Made by a program: the position numbers and the translations under genes. The notes beneath the pieces are model-generated. The model saw only the letters and a program-made list of their open reading frames with translations, searched no databases and was not told the DNA's origin. A stretch of 64,000 nucleotides of DNA from CAMCYM01 sp964405405 (GTDB lineage Bacteria > Bacteroidota > Bacteroidia > Flavobacteriales_D > Sanyastnellaceae): contig CAYONT010000003.1 of assembly GCA_964405405.1 (NCBI GenBank), positions 62,001 through 126,000 on the forward strand, written 5' to 3'. The number at the start of each line of letters is the position of its first letter. The first letter of the stretch is position 1. Of this stretch, positions 17,426 to 27,400 are shown in pieces.

Positions 17426-18658
17426 ATGACGCATCGCCCTTTCGACCTCGAGGCCATCCGTGCCCAGTTCCCCATCTTGGGCCGCCAAGTTCATGGCAAG
17501 CCCTTGGTCTATCTCGACAGTGCAGCGTCTTCTCAAAAACCCGAATCGGTCATTTCTGCCCAAGCGGACTACCTGCGTTCCCGCCACGCAAACGTGCACC
17601 GGGGGGTGCACACCCTGTCCCAAGAGGCCACGGATGCCTTTGAGGCGGCTCGTGAACGCATTCGGCAGCACCTGCATGCTGCGCATGTTGAGGAGGTCAT
17701 CTTCACCTCGGGGGCCACGGCTTCCATCAACCTCGTGGCCGCTGCCTGGGGCCGAAACCAGCTCCGGGCCGGGGATGTGGTGCTCTTGACCCGAATGGAC
17801 CACCACGCGAACATCGTCCCATGGCAGATGGTCGCAGAACGGACCGGGGCACGGGTGGTGCCCATTGCGGTGTTGGAAGACGGAACGGTGGATGAGGAGG
17901 ACTTGCAGCGGGGCCTCTCCTTGCAGCCCAAATTGGTGGCTTTCCCACACGTTTCCAACGTGTTGGGTACGGTCAACCCCGTGGCCCGCTGGGTTCGGGC
18001 CGCCCATGACGTGGGGGCGTTGGTGCTGGTCGATGGCTGCCAAGCGGTCCCCCACCTCCCAGTGGATGTGCAGGCATTGGGGGCCGATTTTTATGCATTT
18101 TCTGCCCACAAGGCATACGGTCCAACGGGCTTCGGGGTGCTTTACGGGAAGCGGGCGATCTTGGAGGCGATGCCGCCCTTCCTCGGTGGGGGAGAGATGA
18201 TTGCGCACGTGGATTTTGAACAGGGAACGACCTATGCGAATCTGCCGTTCAAATTCGAGGCCGGAACCCCGCACATCAGCGGTGCCATCGCTTGTGCGGC
18301 GGCCCTGGACTGGATGTGCAGCTGGGGAATGGAAGCCCTGGCGGCCCACGAACAGCGGTTGGTGGAGCGTGCGTTGGCCGGACTCAGGTCGGTATCGGGT
18401 ATCCGGTTGGTGGGCACTCCACCCGAGCGGGTCGGCGTGGTGAGCTTTCTGCTCGAAGGGGTGCATCCCTATGATGTGGGGGTGCTGCTTGATGCCCAGG
18501 GCGTAGCGGTACGTACGGGCATGCACTGCGCCGAGCCCCTCATGAAGCATTTGGGCTTGCCCGGGACCGTGCGGGCTTCGTTTGCCGCCTACAACACCCC
18601 AGAGGAGGTGGACGTCTTCGTGGCAGCCGTCCACCGTGCCGCGCGCATCCTCCGTTGA
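17426..18658 (+). CDS. sufS: Cysteine desulfurase SufS (group II)
   Basis: Pyridoxal-phosphate enzyme that extracts sulfur from cysteine as a persulfide for Fe-S assembly. The 410-residue protein begins with the family pattern FPILGRQVHGKPLVYLDSAA. It contains the PLP-lysine in AFSAHKAYGPTG (about residue 230) and the catalytic cysteine in RTGMHCAEPLM (about residue 367), within the short loop typical of SufS. It receives help from SufE, encoded 19 bp downstream. Confidence 0.96.
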   Translation: MTHRPFDLEAIRAQFPILGRQVHGKPLVYLDSAASSQKPESVISAQADYLRSRHANVHRGVHTLSQEATDAFEAARERIRQHLHAAHVEEVIFTSGATASINLVAAAWGRNQLRAGDVVLLTRMDHHANIVPWQMVAERTGARVVPIAVLEDGTVDEEDLQRGLSLQPKLVAFPHVSNVLGTVNPVARWVRAAHDVGALVLVDGCQAVPHLPVDVQALGADFYAFSAHKAYGPTGFGVLYGKRAILEAMPPFLGGGEMIAHVDFEQGTTYANLPFKFEAGTPHISGAIACAAALDWMCSWGMEALAAHEQRLVERALAGLRSVSGIRLVGTPPERVGVVSFLLEGVHPYDVGVLLDAQGVAVRTGMHCAEPLMKHLGLPGTVRASFAAYNTPEEVDVFVAAVHRAARILR

Positions 18659-18677
18659 ACCGGCGTAACTTGCACCC

Positions 18678-19127
18678 ATGGACGCAATGGAAGATCGACA
18701 AGCCGCCATCGAACGGGAATTTGCGGCCTTCGACGACTGGACTGACAAGTATGAACTCCTCATCGAGCTGGGCAAAGAACTTCCCGGCATTCCTGCGGAA
18801 CGGCGGCAGGATGACTGGCTCATCCGGGGCTGTCAATCGAAAGTTTGGCTTCATGCCTCACGGAACCCCGATGGAACGGTCCACCTAGAAGCAGATAGCG
18901 ACGCCATCGTGACCCGGGGGCTGGCAGGACTGATGGTTCGGATTTTCGATGGATTGCCGCCTTCTGTGGTGGCCCAAGGCCCCTTGTGGGTTCTGGAGCG
19001 CATCGGGTTGGCCGCCCACCTCAGCCCCACCCGGGCAAACGGTTTGCGGTCCATGGTAGACCAAATCCGTTTGTACGGCCGGGTCCTCGCCATGCAGGAT
19101 GGCGCCATGCCGCCCGCACAGGCCTGA
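18678..19127 (+). CDS. sufE: Cysteine desulfuration protein SufE
   Basis: A 149-residue sulfur acceptor that takes persulfide from SufS and delivers it to SufB. The catalytic cysteine is in LIRGCQSKVWLH (about residue 52), preceded by the family segment FAAFDDWTDKYELLIELGKE. It is the last gene of the suf operon. An internal ATG at 18687 would also be plausible. No obvious plus-strand terminator follows. Confidence 0.95.
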   Translation: MDAMEDRQAAIEREFAAFDDWTDKYELLIELGKELPGIPAERRQDDWLIRGCQSKVWLHASRNPDGTVHLEADSDAIVTRGLAGLMVRIFDGLPPSVVAQGPLWVLERIGLAAHLSPTRANGLRSMVDQIRLYGRVLAMQDGAMPPAQA

Positions 19128-19149
19128 GGCAAGCACCCATTGGGGCAAG

Positions 19150-19192
19150 AAAAAACCCCCCGGAAGCGCGTAAGACACGCGACCAAGGGGTC
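19150..19192 (-). terminator. Intrinsic terminator on the minus strand
   Basis: Reading on the minus strand, an imperfect stem pairs GACCCC-type and GGGG-type arms (outer ACCCC/GGGGT, inner CGCGT/ACGCG around GTCTT). It is followed directly by six T residues (the A-run at 19150-19155 on the plus strand). It lies ~145 bp beyond the M23 peptidase stop codon and would end that transcript, or a separate small RNA between them. Confidence 0.6.
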
Positions 19193-19225
19193 TAACCCTA
19201 ACCACGACGACCAAAGATGGATCCG

Positions 19226-19308
19226 AGGTCTTGCAGGTAAAGGACAGCCCGGTCTTCGGTCAGGGAACCAGGACAGGGGCTGGATTCCACCGTCCTGTGT
19301 AAAGACCT
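19226..19308 (-). ncRNA. Candidate structured RNA in the 19128-19337 gap
   Basis: This 210-bp gene-free gap holds a self-complementary element. A closing helix AGGTCTT (19226-19232) / AAGACCT (19302-19308) encloses one hairpin CAGGAC...GTCCTG (19269-19297) and a second weaker CCG...CGG hairpin (around 19249-19259), giving a three-way-junction-like fold. On the minus strand it is followed by the intrinsic terminator at 19150-19192. It could therefore be the 3'-UTR of the M23 gene or an independent small RNA. It lacks the GGAAGCAGC-type core of SRP RNA and has no tmRNA or RNase P signature that I can see. Strand and identity are inferences. Confidence 0.35.
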
Positions 19309-19337
19309 GAAAGCAAGGAAAAGGGTTGCATCCCAGC

Positions 19338-20594
19338 TCAGGGGGCCTCCTCATACCAGGCCTGCATCGCCCGCAACGCCTCTTCAAATGCGGGGCGCGA
19401 TTTCTTGGCGATGGGTTCGGAAGCTGGGGTTTCCTCGGCGAGATGGTCCACTTGCTTTCCGTTTTTCCAAAAGCGGAAACAAACGTGTGGGCCGGTAGAG
19501 AGCCCCGTGGAACCCACGTAGCCGATGACCTGTCCTTGGTGTACCCGGGCGCCCACCGAAACCGCACGCTTGGACATGTGCAGGTACTGGGTTTCGTAGG
19601 TGCTGTTGTGTCTGATTTTTACGTAGTTGCCATTGCCCGAATGGTATTCACTTTTGGTGACCACCCCATCGCCCACGGCGATGATGGGGGTTCCGTGGGG
19701 AGCGGCATAGTCCGTACCTAGGTGGGCCTTGACCCGGTTCAGAACGGGATGAAACCGCTTCATGCTGAACCGGCTGGAGATGCGGCTGAACTCCACGGGG
19801 GACTTCAAAAAGGCACGCCGGAGCGATTCACCATCCGCATTGTAGTAGGCCGGTCCAGAACCCGCATCAAACCGATAAGCCGTCAGCAGCTTGCTGCGGT
19901 GCGTGAAGTGGCTGGCCAGGATCTTCGGTGAACTGACCGGCTCTCCGTTCACCGTTTCCACCTCGTAGAATACATCGAAGGCGTCCCCTGCTTGCAGCCG
20001 GGTAAAGTCGATGGTCCAGGCATAGACATTCGCCATGGAGAGGGCCAGGGCCGACGGTGCACCGATGCGGTCCAAGTCCACGTACAGCGAACTTTCGATG
20101 GTGCCCGTCGCCCGCACGCGCACCGTGTCCACGGGAAACGTGTGTTTTTCTACCCAGATGCTGTCCCCGAAGTGGAACTGGACATACTCGCGCAAACTTC
20201 CCTGATAGACAAAGCTCACCGGGGTGAAAGCACTGTCGGGCTTGTGCATGGACCACCAGGGCTTGCCCACGCGAAGGTCCCGCACATCCCAGATGCCCTG
20301 CGTGGCGTCCACGGCCTTGGCGATGGCTTGGTTGTTGAGTCCGACACTGGAGAGCAGGGCGGAGAGGGTTTGGCCTTCACGCACTTCACCCGAATCCGGA
20401 AGGAAGTAATTCCAATCCAGACCGTAGCGAATCTGGGGTCCGCAATCTGCTTCCTCCACCACTTCCTCCCCCTCCGTGGGATCGCCGCAACCGGACAGCC
20501 CGAAGACCACCGCAAACAGCAGCCCCACGAACCTCCTCAAGGGCGAGCGTTCAAGTGGTTTCAGTCTTTTTTGAAAACGTTCTTTTCGACCCAT
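19338..20594 (-). CDS. M23-family peptidoglycan metallopeptidase, lipoprotein
   Basis: A 418-residue predicted lipoprotein endopeptidase that would cut peptidoglycan cross-links or bridge peptides. A basic N-terminal segment precedes a hydrophobic stretch and lipobox (LLFAVVFGLSGC, Cys about residue 36). The central part (FLPDSGEVREGQTLSALLSSVGL) resembles the LysM/opacity-associated-A-like N-domain common in such proteins. The zinc site is complete: HLGTDYAAPHGTPI (HxxxD) and QYLHMSK plus STGPHVCFRFW (HxH-type). The start at 20594 overlaps kynA by 34 bp; it is chosen because it yields the signal. Confidence 0.9.
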   Translation of the reverse strand: MGRKERFQKRLKPLERSPLRRFVGLLFAVVFGLSGCGDPTEGEEVVEEADCGPQIRYGLDWNYFLPDSGEVREGQTLSALLSSVGLNNQAIAKAVDATQGIWDVRDLRVGKPWWSMHKPDSAFTPVSFVYQGSLREYVQFHFGDSIWVEKHTFPVDTVRVRATGTIESSLYVDLDRIGAPSALALSMANVYAWTIDFTRLQAGDAFDVFYEVETVNGEPVSSPKILASHFTHRSKLLTAYRFDAGSGPAYYNADGESLRRAFLKSPVEFSRISSRFSMKRFHPVLNRVKAHLGTDYAAPHGTPIIAVGDGVVTKSEYHSGNGNYVKIRHNSTYETQYLHMSKRAVSVGARVHQGQVIGYVGSTGLSTGPHVCFRFWKNGKQVDHLAEETPASEPIAKKSRPAFEEALRAMQAWYEEAP

Positions 20595-21544
20595 CCTTTT
20601 CCCCAGTCCTGCTGTTCCGATTCGCTCCAAAGTTCGGGGAAGAAGATGCGTTTCTGAAAACGGGGCGGCAGGTACTTCTGCCAATTCGTGCCCCCGGTCG
20701 CGGCAATGTCCTCCGGGTCCTTCTGCAAGTACCGGACGGCCGACTTGTAATGCGAAAGCGGCCAGTGGATGTTTACGTTGACGTCCAACCATCTCAGCTG
20801 TTCCCGGAGTGAATCGTTCCCGGAGGTCTCGGGACGGGCAAGGTACACACTGCGGACGTTCGTTTCGTAGCATTGGTGGGCCAAGTCGAGCAGCACCCGG
20901 TCATACTTCGCCTCGAACTGTTTGAGCGTGAAGGTCTTCTCGCCGCTCGAAAGTTCCACCGCACCCGCCTTCCAGTACAGGTCGGGATAGAGTTCTGGAA
21001 TGTCTTCGCGCCGGTAGGCGGTGTCACGGCGCCGGTGCCCGGCGTGCAGCAACCGGTCGAACGTCGTGCACCGGATTTCGATCATGCGGTATTGCGCACT
21101 CTGAAACCCCGAGGCAGGGAGCAAGGCCATCCGGAATTGCAGGAACTGCGCTGGATCCATGCCGTCCACCATGATGTCGAAGCTGTGCGTGAGTGCCTCG
21201 AAGTACCGGTTGATGCGGGCGATGCGTTTCGTCAGCTGCGCGGCGTCAGGGGCCGGCGATTCGGCGATTTGGCCCAGTTCATGGAGCGACAATTTGAAGT
21301 ACAACTCGGTGATCTGGTGGTACATGATGAAGATGGATTCATCGGGGATGGGCGTGCGCGGCGTTTGGAGGCTGAGCAACGTGTCCAGGTGGATGTAGTC
21401 CCAGTACGAGAGGTAATCGGCGTGCAACAGGCCGTCGAGGTAGGCCGCGAGGTCTTGGCCGGTTGCGGCGTATTTGGCCTGCAATGCGGCCAATTTCTCC
21501 AGAATGGCGGGCGCGAAGGCGTGGGTGGAAGATGGGTCTGGCAT
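20561..21544 (-). CDS. kynA: Tryptophan 2,3-dioxygenase
   Basis: Heme dioxygenase that opens the indole ring of tryptophan to N-formylkynurenine, the first step of the kynurenine route. The 327-residue protein shows the distal-histidine block IFIMYHQITELYFKLSLHE near residue 65 and the proximal heme-ligand region LSHYKSAVRYL, followed by ATGGTNWQKYLP near residue 300. An alternative start 21 bp upstream (21565) would add MSKLACQ; the region between contains no clear ribosome binding site. Other kynurenine-pathway genes are not in the window apart from a possible RidA-type deaminase two genes upstream. Confidence 0.95.
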   Translation of the reverse strand: MPDPSSTHAFAPAILEKLAALQAKYAATGQDLAAYLDGLLHADYLSYWDYIHLDTLLSLQTPRTPIPDESIFIMYHQITELYFKLSLHELGQIAESPAPDAAQLTKRIARINRYFEALTHSFDIMVDGMDPAQFLQFRMALLPASGFQSAQYRMIEIRCTTFDRLLHAGHRRRDTAYRREDIPELYPDLYWKAGAVELSSGEKTFTLKQFEAKYDRVLLDLAHQCYETNVRSVYLARPETSGNDSLREQLRWLDVNVNIHWPLSHYKSAVRYLQKDPEDIAATGGTNWQKYLPPRFQKRIFFPELWSESEQQDWGKGWVEKNVFKKD

Positions 21545-21576
21545 TTGACAGGCCAATTTCGACATTCCCCGGCGGT

Positions 21577-22458
21577 TCAGAGGCCACGTGCGGCAGGATT
21601 TCGGAGCCCGCTGCAAGAAATCAGCTCCACTTCCACCGCGCCGACCCAAATCTCGGTCCGCACGAGCACGGGGATGTGGTTCGCATCGTCGCTCACGAAG
21701 ACGGTCAGGTCGTCGGAATCTTTCCAGACCCGGCCTTTTTGGATGACGGGATGGAAGACCAGGCAGTTCCACTGGCCCGCCGGGGTCTTCACCCGCTGCC
21801 TCCCCCCAAACCGAACGGTCAGCGGGTAGTACTCCCCGTCGATGATGGAAGGGATGACCATGGTGTCGCCCTTGCGCAGGTGGTCCATGGGCTGGTGCCG
21901 GTGGGCGTAGAAGGCGCTCACCATGTCGTGTACGGGGTGGGGCAAGGGAAAGGCGGTGCCGGGTGCGCGCTTGCGGTGCTCCTCGGTCTCCACCGCCCGC
22001 CGCGACCAATCGAACCGGTAGTCCTGCAGGAGGCGGTAGTCTCCCTCCTGGATGTCCCGAACGAAGCGGACGGGCAGCTGGGTCTCCACATCGATGGAAC
22101 TGCGGTAGGTGTCCCGCACCTTGAAGACCCAGTCAAAGGCGGCGTTCGTGGCGCCGGTGGCCACGACCTGCCAGGTGGGCCGTCCGCTGACGTGTCCGAG
22201 GTCTTTGACTTGGATCGTGGCCCCGGCAGCTTCGATGAACCCATAGCGAATCCGGTACTGGAGTTTTTCGCCGGGGTGGTAGGCGCGGACCGGCGTTGTG
22301 GCACGGGGCCAGCCCTTGTGGGCGAGTGTGTCTGGCCTCACGAGGGGCGGCATCTGGGGTGTCCAGGGAATTACGGTCTGGGAAGCAACCCACCCGATGC
22401 ATCCGGCAAGCGCGGCCAAGACCGCCCAGCGCCTGGGTCTGAGAGAGAAGGTGTTCAT
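21577..22458 (-). CDS. DUF3108 domain secreted protein
   Basis: A 293-residue exported protein with an N-terminal hydrophobic signal (AVLAALAGCIGWVASQ). The DUF3108 pattern follows: YHPGEKLQYRIRYGFIEAAGA, then DYRLLQDYRFDW and a C-terminal block GQWNCLVFHPVI / DLTVFVSDDANHIPV. Members are periplasmic or surface beta-rich proteins of unknown function, widespread in Bacteroidota. It is 32 bp upstream of kynA's longer start, so it is probably co-transcribed. Confidence 0.85.
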   Translation of the reverse strand: MNTFSLRPRRWAVLAALAGCIGWVASQTVIPWTPQMPPLVRPDTLAHKGWPRATTPVRAYHPGEKLQYRIRYGFIEAAGATIQVKDLGHVSGRPTWQVVATGATNAAFDWVFKVRDTYRSSIDVETQLPVRFVRDIQEGDYRLLQDYRFDWSRRAVETEEHRKRAPGTAFPLPHPVHDMVSAFYAHRHQPMDHLRKGDTMVIPSIIDGEYYPLTVRFGGRQRVKTPAGQWNCLVFHPVIQKGRVWKDSDDLTVFVSDDANHIPVLVRTEIWVGAVEVELISCSGLRNPAARGL

Positions 22459-22513
22459 GCCCCAACGCTTCCAAAAAGCGGGCCGGAATCCCCCGACCCT
22501 GCACGGCGGGTCC

Positions 22514-22939
22514 TCAAACCGTGGCGATGCACTTGAGTTCGATGGCGATGGGGGTCGGGAGCCGGTTGATCTCCACTGTGGTTCTACACGGCTGATTGTG
22601 AGGAAAATACTCCGCGTAAATGCGGTTGAAAACCACGAAATCTCGCTCCATATCGACCAGGAACACCGTCACGTCTACCAATTTTTCCCAATCGGAGCCG
22701 CTGGCTTCGAGAATGGCGCGCACGTTCGCGAACACGCTGTGCACCTGCGCCTCGAAGTCGAATCGCACGAAGTGGCCGCTGGCGTTGCGCTCGAGGCCGG
22801 GGATGCCGCTGTCTTGCGGACCGCTCCCGGCGATGCGGGGGCCGACCCCGCTGAGGAACAACAGGTCTCCTACGCGGCGGGCGTGGGGGTAAGCCCCGAC
22901 GGGAAGGGGGGCACCGGAGGTGGAAAAGGCGTCGGACAT
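22514..22939 (-). CDS. RidA-family deaminase (possible 2-aminomuconate deaminase)
   Basis: A 141-residue member of the RidA/YjgF superfamily, which hydrolyses enamine/imine intermediates. It starts MSDAFSTSGAPLPVGAYPHA and contains LLFLSGVGPR, a trimer-forming FANVRAILEASGSDW, and the C-terminal active-site region PCRTTVEINRLP with the conserved arginine. Proximity to tryptophan 2,3-dioxygenase suggests the 2-aminomuconate deaminase subfamily used in tryptophan breakdown, but this is inference. The ATG at 22939 is chosen over the longer frame because of the adjacent -7 element. Confidence 0.88.
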   Translation of the reverse strand: MSDAFSTSGAPLPVGAYPHARRVGDLLFLSGVGPRIAGSGPQDSGIPGLERNASGHFVRFDFEAQVHSVFANVRAILEASGSDWEKLVDVTVFLVDMERDFVVFNRIYAEYFPHNQPCRTTVEINRLPTPIAIELKCIATV

Positions 22940-22943
22940 GTGC

Positions 22944-22951
22944 CAAAGGTA
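22944..22951 (-). promoter_or_regulatory. -7 promoter element for the ridA-family gene
   Basis: TACCTTTG on the minus strand matches TAnnTTTG exactly and ends 4 bp from the ATG at 22939. A start site 6-8 bp downstream would make the mRNA essentially leaderless. No clear TTG is seen at -33. It lies in the 55-bp divergent gap between this gene and the aminopeptidase. Confidence 0.45.
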
Positions 22952-22994
22952 CACACCGGCGGCAGGGTGGCACCCTCCGCGGTATCTTCGGGCC

Positions 22995-24287
22995 ATGCGC
23001 TACACCCAACTTCCCGCGGACCTGTACCGCCGCAACCGCGCGGCCTTCATGGCCCAGATGCAGCCGGGCGCCCTCGCCCTCTTCTTCTCCAACGACATTT
23101 ATCCCACCAGCGCCGATGGCACCTTGCCCTTCAAGCAGGCCTCGGACATGCTGTGGCTCACCGGCGTGGATCAGGAGGAAACCGTGCTGGTGCTGTTCCC
23201 GGACGCCTCCAACCCGCGGGACCGGGAGATTCTGTTCACGCTGGAAACGAACGAGGAATTGGCGATTTGGGAAGGGGCGAAGCTGACCAAGCAGCAGGCG
23301 ACCGAGCGGACGGGCATAGGCCAAATCCAATGGACCCAGTTCCTCGACCGGACGCTCCAACGCTTGCTCGCGGAAGCGGAGGTGGTCTACCTCAACGACA
23401 ACCCCCACATGCGGGCCCGGAACATCGTAGAAACCCGGACCGACCGGGAAAATGCCGCCTTCCGCGCCCGGTACCCCCACCACCGTGTGGAACGTTCGGC
23501 CCCCATCCTCTATGGCCTGCGTGCCATCAAATCGCCCGAAGAGGTGGACCAAATGCAGCGCGCTTGCGACATCACCCGGGCGGGTTTCGAACGGGTCTTG
23601 GGCTTCGTCCGACCCGGGGTCATGGAGTACGAGATCGAGGCCGAATTCCTGCACGAGTTCGTGCGCCGGGGCTCGCGCGGCTTCGCCTACACGCCCATCA
23701 TCGGCAGTGGTGCCAATGCGAACGTGTTGCACTACATCGAGAACGCTGCGGAGTGCCGGGCAGGGGAGGTGATCCTGATGGACGTGGGGGCGGAGTATGG
23801 CGGCTATGCGAGCGACATGACGCGCTGCGTCCCGGTCAGCGGCCGGTTCACGCCCCGGCAACGTTCGGTCTACGAGTCGGTCTTGCGGGTCATGCGGGGC
23901 GCCATGGGCCTCCTGCGGCCGGGGGTGACGCTCGCTGCGTACCACGTGCAGGTGGGCGAGCTCATGACGCAGGAGCTCCTGGGCCTGGGGCTCCTCCAAC
24001 CCGAGGAGGTAGCTGCCCAAAACCCGGATGTGCCTGCCTACAAGAAGTACTTCATGCATGGGACCTCGCACTTCCTCGGACTGGACGTCCACGACGTAGG
24101 CCACTGGCACCAGCCCATCCGGGTGGGCCAGGTCTTCACCGTCGAACCCGGCATCTACATCCGCGAGGAGGGCCTAGGCATCCGATTGGAGAACGACATC
24201 CTCATCACCGAAGACGGCTTCCGGGACCTCATGGCCCACATTCCCATCGAGCCCGACGACATCGAAGCCGCCATGGCCCGTCGTTGA
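22995..24287 (+). CDS. pepP: Xaa-Pro aminopeptidase (aminopeptidase P)
   Basis: Dimetal M24 peptidase that removes N-terminal residues preceding proline. The 430-residue protein has a creatinase-like N-domain (FFSNDIYPTSADGTLPF, DMLWLTGVDQEE) and a complete pita-bread catalytic site: D in MDVGAEYGGYASDMTR (two aspartates), H in MHGTSHFLGLDVHD, E in VEPGIYIRE and E in GIRLENDILIT. The ATG at 22995 matches the MRYTQLPADLYRRNR start common in Bacteroidota relatives. It diverges from the ridA-like gene. Confidence 0.94.
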   Translation: MRYTQLPADLYRRNRAAFMAQMQPGALALFFSNDIYPTSADGTLPFKQASDMLWLTGVDQEETVLVLFPDASNPRDREILFTLETNEELAIWEGAKLTKQQATERTGIGQIQWTQFLDRTLQRLLAEAEVVYLNDNPHMRARNIVETRTDRENAAFRARYPHHRVERSAPILYGLRAIKSPEEVDQMQRACDITRAGFERVLGFVRPGVMEYEIEAEFLHEFVRRGSRGFAYTPIIGSGANANVLHYIENAAECRAGEVILMDVGAEYGGYASDMTRCVPVSGRFTPRQRSVYESVLRVMRGAMGLLRPGVTLAAYHVQVGELMTQELLGLGLLQPEEVAAQNPDVPAYKKYFMHGTSHFLGLDVHDVGHWHQPIRVGQVFTVEPGIYIREEGLGIRLENDILITEDGFRDLMAHIPIEPDDIEAAMARR

Positions 24288-24422
24288 TCTGGGCGCCCCG
24301 CGCACCGATTAACATTCTGGGAACACAACGATTGCGTTGGGGACATGATACCTTGAACCGGGCTTTACATCGGCTGGTCGAAGGGGTAGAGAACTTGGTC
24401 GTCACAAACCAATCTCTTTTCC

Positions 24423-27400
24423 ATGCGCTCATTCTTGCTGACCACGGTGTGGATCTTGTGCGCCGCAGCGGGGGCTTTTGCCCAAACCGACGGCCCGGGT
24501 GACTTCACCTTCGTGCTGCTGCACAACAACGACGGGGAGTCCTCCCTCGGCAACATCGACCACTTTGCTTCGGTGCTCGGCACCGAGCGGGCGGCGGCTG
24601 AGGCTGCGGGCCTGCCGTCGGTATTCGTGAGCAGCGGTGACAACATGCTGGCGGGGGCCATCCTCGGGCTTTGGCTCGACGAGAATGCGCAGCCGACCGG
24701 TACGCCTTACGACGCCATTGCCCTGTCCATGCTCCACTATGATGCATTGGCCATCGGCAACCACGAATTTGACTTCGGTCCGGACGTGCTCGCGGCGTTC
24801 ATTTCGTCGTTCACCGCTTCGCAACCGCCCTTCCTCAGCTGCAACCTCAGCTTTGAGAACGTACCGTCGTTGCAGGCCCTGGTCGACGAAGGCCGCATCC
24901 TGCCGAGCACGGTGGTGGAGCGGGATGGCGAGCAAATCGGCATCATCGGCGCCATCACGCCGGGCCTCATCGGCATCACCAGCCCTGGTGGGACGACCAT
25001 CAACCCGGACATCGTCGGCGCCATTCAGGCCCAAGTGACCGCCCTGGAGGCGGCTGGGGTCAACAAGATTGTCCTCATCTCGCATCTGCAGAGCATCACG
25101 AACGACATCGAACTCGCGGCCTTGCTCAGCGGCATCGACATCGTGGTGGCCGGCGGCGGCGACAACTATTTGACGAACGATGCATCGTACAACGGCCCTC
25201 ACCCGGTCTTCGGTCCTTACCCCTACCAGGTGACGGATGCCAGCGGTGCCACGGTTCACATTGTAACGACGGTCGGCAACTACACCCACCTGGGTGCGCT
25301 GACCGTGACCTTCGATGCGGAAGGCCAAGTAACCAACACCCACCCGGAAGTGAGCGGCATCCGTCAAGTGGACCTCGGCCCGACGGCTCCGTCGGACGCG
25401 GCGGTCTACACGGCGGTCGTTCAGCCGGTGCAGGCGGAACTCGCAGCCCTCGCGGCGAACGGCGCCACCTGCGTGACCCAAATCGACCTCGACGTCCGCA
25501 AGTCCTCGGTGCGCTCGCGGGCAAACGGCATCGGCAACATCGTGGCCGACGCGTATTTGAAGGCTGGACGGGATTTGGCCTTGGAAAATCCAGCCATCCC
25601 CATGCCCGTCCTGGGCATCGCCAACGGGGGCGGCATCCGCTGCAACGGCTACGGCTCCAGCCAGGGCTGCATCTACCCCGCCGGCTACACGCTGACGGAG
25701 GTGGACATGAACGACATCCTGCCCTTCGCGAACTACATCGCGGTGCTCCCGTCGGTGACTTCCGAGCAGCTGAAACTCGTGTTCGAAAACGCGGTGAGCA
25801 AGGTTGGATTGGATCCTTTGACAGGCCAAATCACCGGTGACGATGGCCGGTTCGCCCAGATTTCGGGTGGCACCCTCGTCTATGACGTCACCGCAGCGCC
25901 CTACCTCAACAACCCGGCCGATTGCAGCACCACCTTCGGCGGCCTGCGTGTGAGGAGCCTGGTCCTCGACAACGGGCTGGTCATCATCGAAAACGGCATC
26001 CCGGTGCCGGGCATTGCCATTCCGGTGGCGACCGTGGACTTCACGGCGGGCCTCGGTGGTCCAGCCGGCTTCGGTGGTGACTGCTACCCCTGGGGGACCG
26101 AGGTGTTCGTGGGCTCGGCGGTTCGGGCTGCGGATGCGTTCATCGACTACTTGACGCTCGACCTCGCAGGCACTGTGACCGACGTCGCCTACCAGGCCTA
26201 CCCGCCGGTGACCACGGGCCGGATCCAGGTCCTGTTGCCCGAAGCATGCGCGGATGACACGGCGTGCAACTTCGGCGCCACAGCGGCGTGCTTGTTCGAA
26301 GATGCATGCGGCGTGTGTGGCGGCGACGGCTCGACCTGTGCGCCGGGCTGCACCGACGCGACGGCGTGCAACTACGACGCGAACGCGGCAACGGACGATG
26401 GTTCCTGTGTCTTCGGCTCGGCGTCTTCCCCCTGCACGGTCACGTTCCAAGTGGCCTTTTCGGAGGACGATGCGGAGGAGAGCTTGAACCCGGCTTCGGC
26501 ATTTTACGGAACCCCTTACATCGACAGCTCGGACTTGGAACTCACCGAGGACGGGGCGGACAACCAAGCGGTGGGCATCCGGTTCCGCCATGTGAACATT
26601 CCGGCGGGGGCCACCATCACCTCGGCCTACTTGCAGTTCACGGTAGACGCCCTGCACAGCGGTCCGACCAGCGTGAACATCGCCCTGGAGGACGCGGCTT
26701 CACCGGCGCCCTTCAGCCCGTCGGTACCCTTCGGCATCTCCTCGCGTCCGACCTGGGGTTCGGTGGTTTGGCCTTCCATTCCCGCGTGGACCGTGGTCGG
26801 TGAGGCGGGTGCTGCCCAAGCCACCCCGGACCTATCAGAACTGGTTCAGCATGCGGTGCAACGCGACGACTGGTCGGCCGGAAACGCCCTCGCCTTCGTG
26901 TTGACGGGATCGGGCCGCCGGGAAGCCGAAGCCTTTGACGGCGTCCCTTCCGCTGCCCCCGTGCTCCATGTATCCTACCACTTTGAGGAAGAACCCCAGC
27001 CTTGCGTGCTCGGCGTGGTTTACGTCAGCGAGGCCCACACGAGCGGCGAGCCCAAGGACTACATCGAACTGTACAACTCAGGCAGCACAGACTGCTGGTT
27101 GACCGGCTTCCAGCTCGACGACGCGACCGTGCTGCAGGATTTGACCTTCGGCGAAGTGCTCATCGAAGCAGGTGGCTACTGGATCGGCTACGAAGACGCC
27201 CCGGGCAGCTTCACCAGCGGCCTGTCGAGTGGAGGGGACCTTGTCGTCCTCGGGGACGGCCAGGGCAACTCCCTCGTGGTCACGCTTGGACCGAGCATTG
27301 GCACCTTGTCCCAGAGCTTCAATGCGGCGGGTGAGGGATGTTACACCCCTCCCACCCCGGGCGCAGCCAACGCCGCTTGTGGAACCTCTGGATGCACCGA

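Noticed and set aside
19226..19308. SRP RNA, 6S RNA, tmRNA or RNase P RNA
   Set aside because: None of the hallmark conserved segments of these RNAs could be found.
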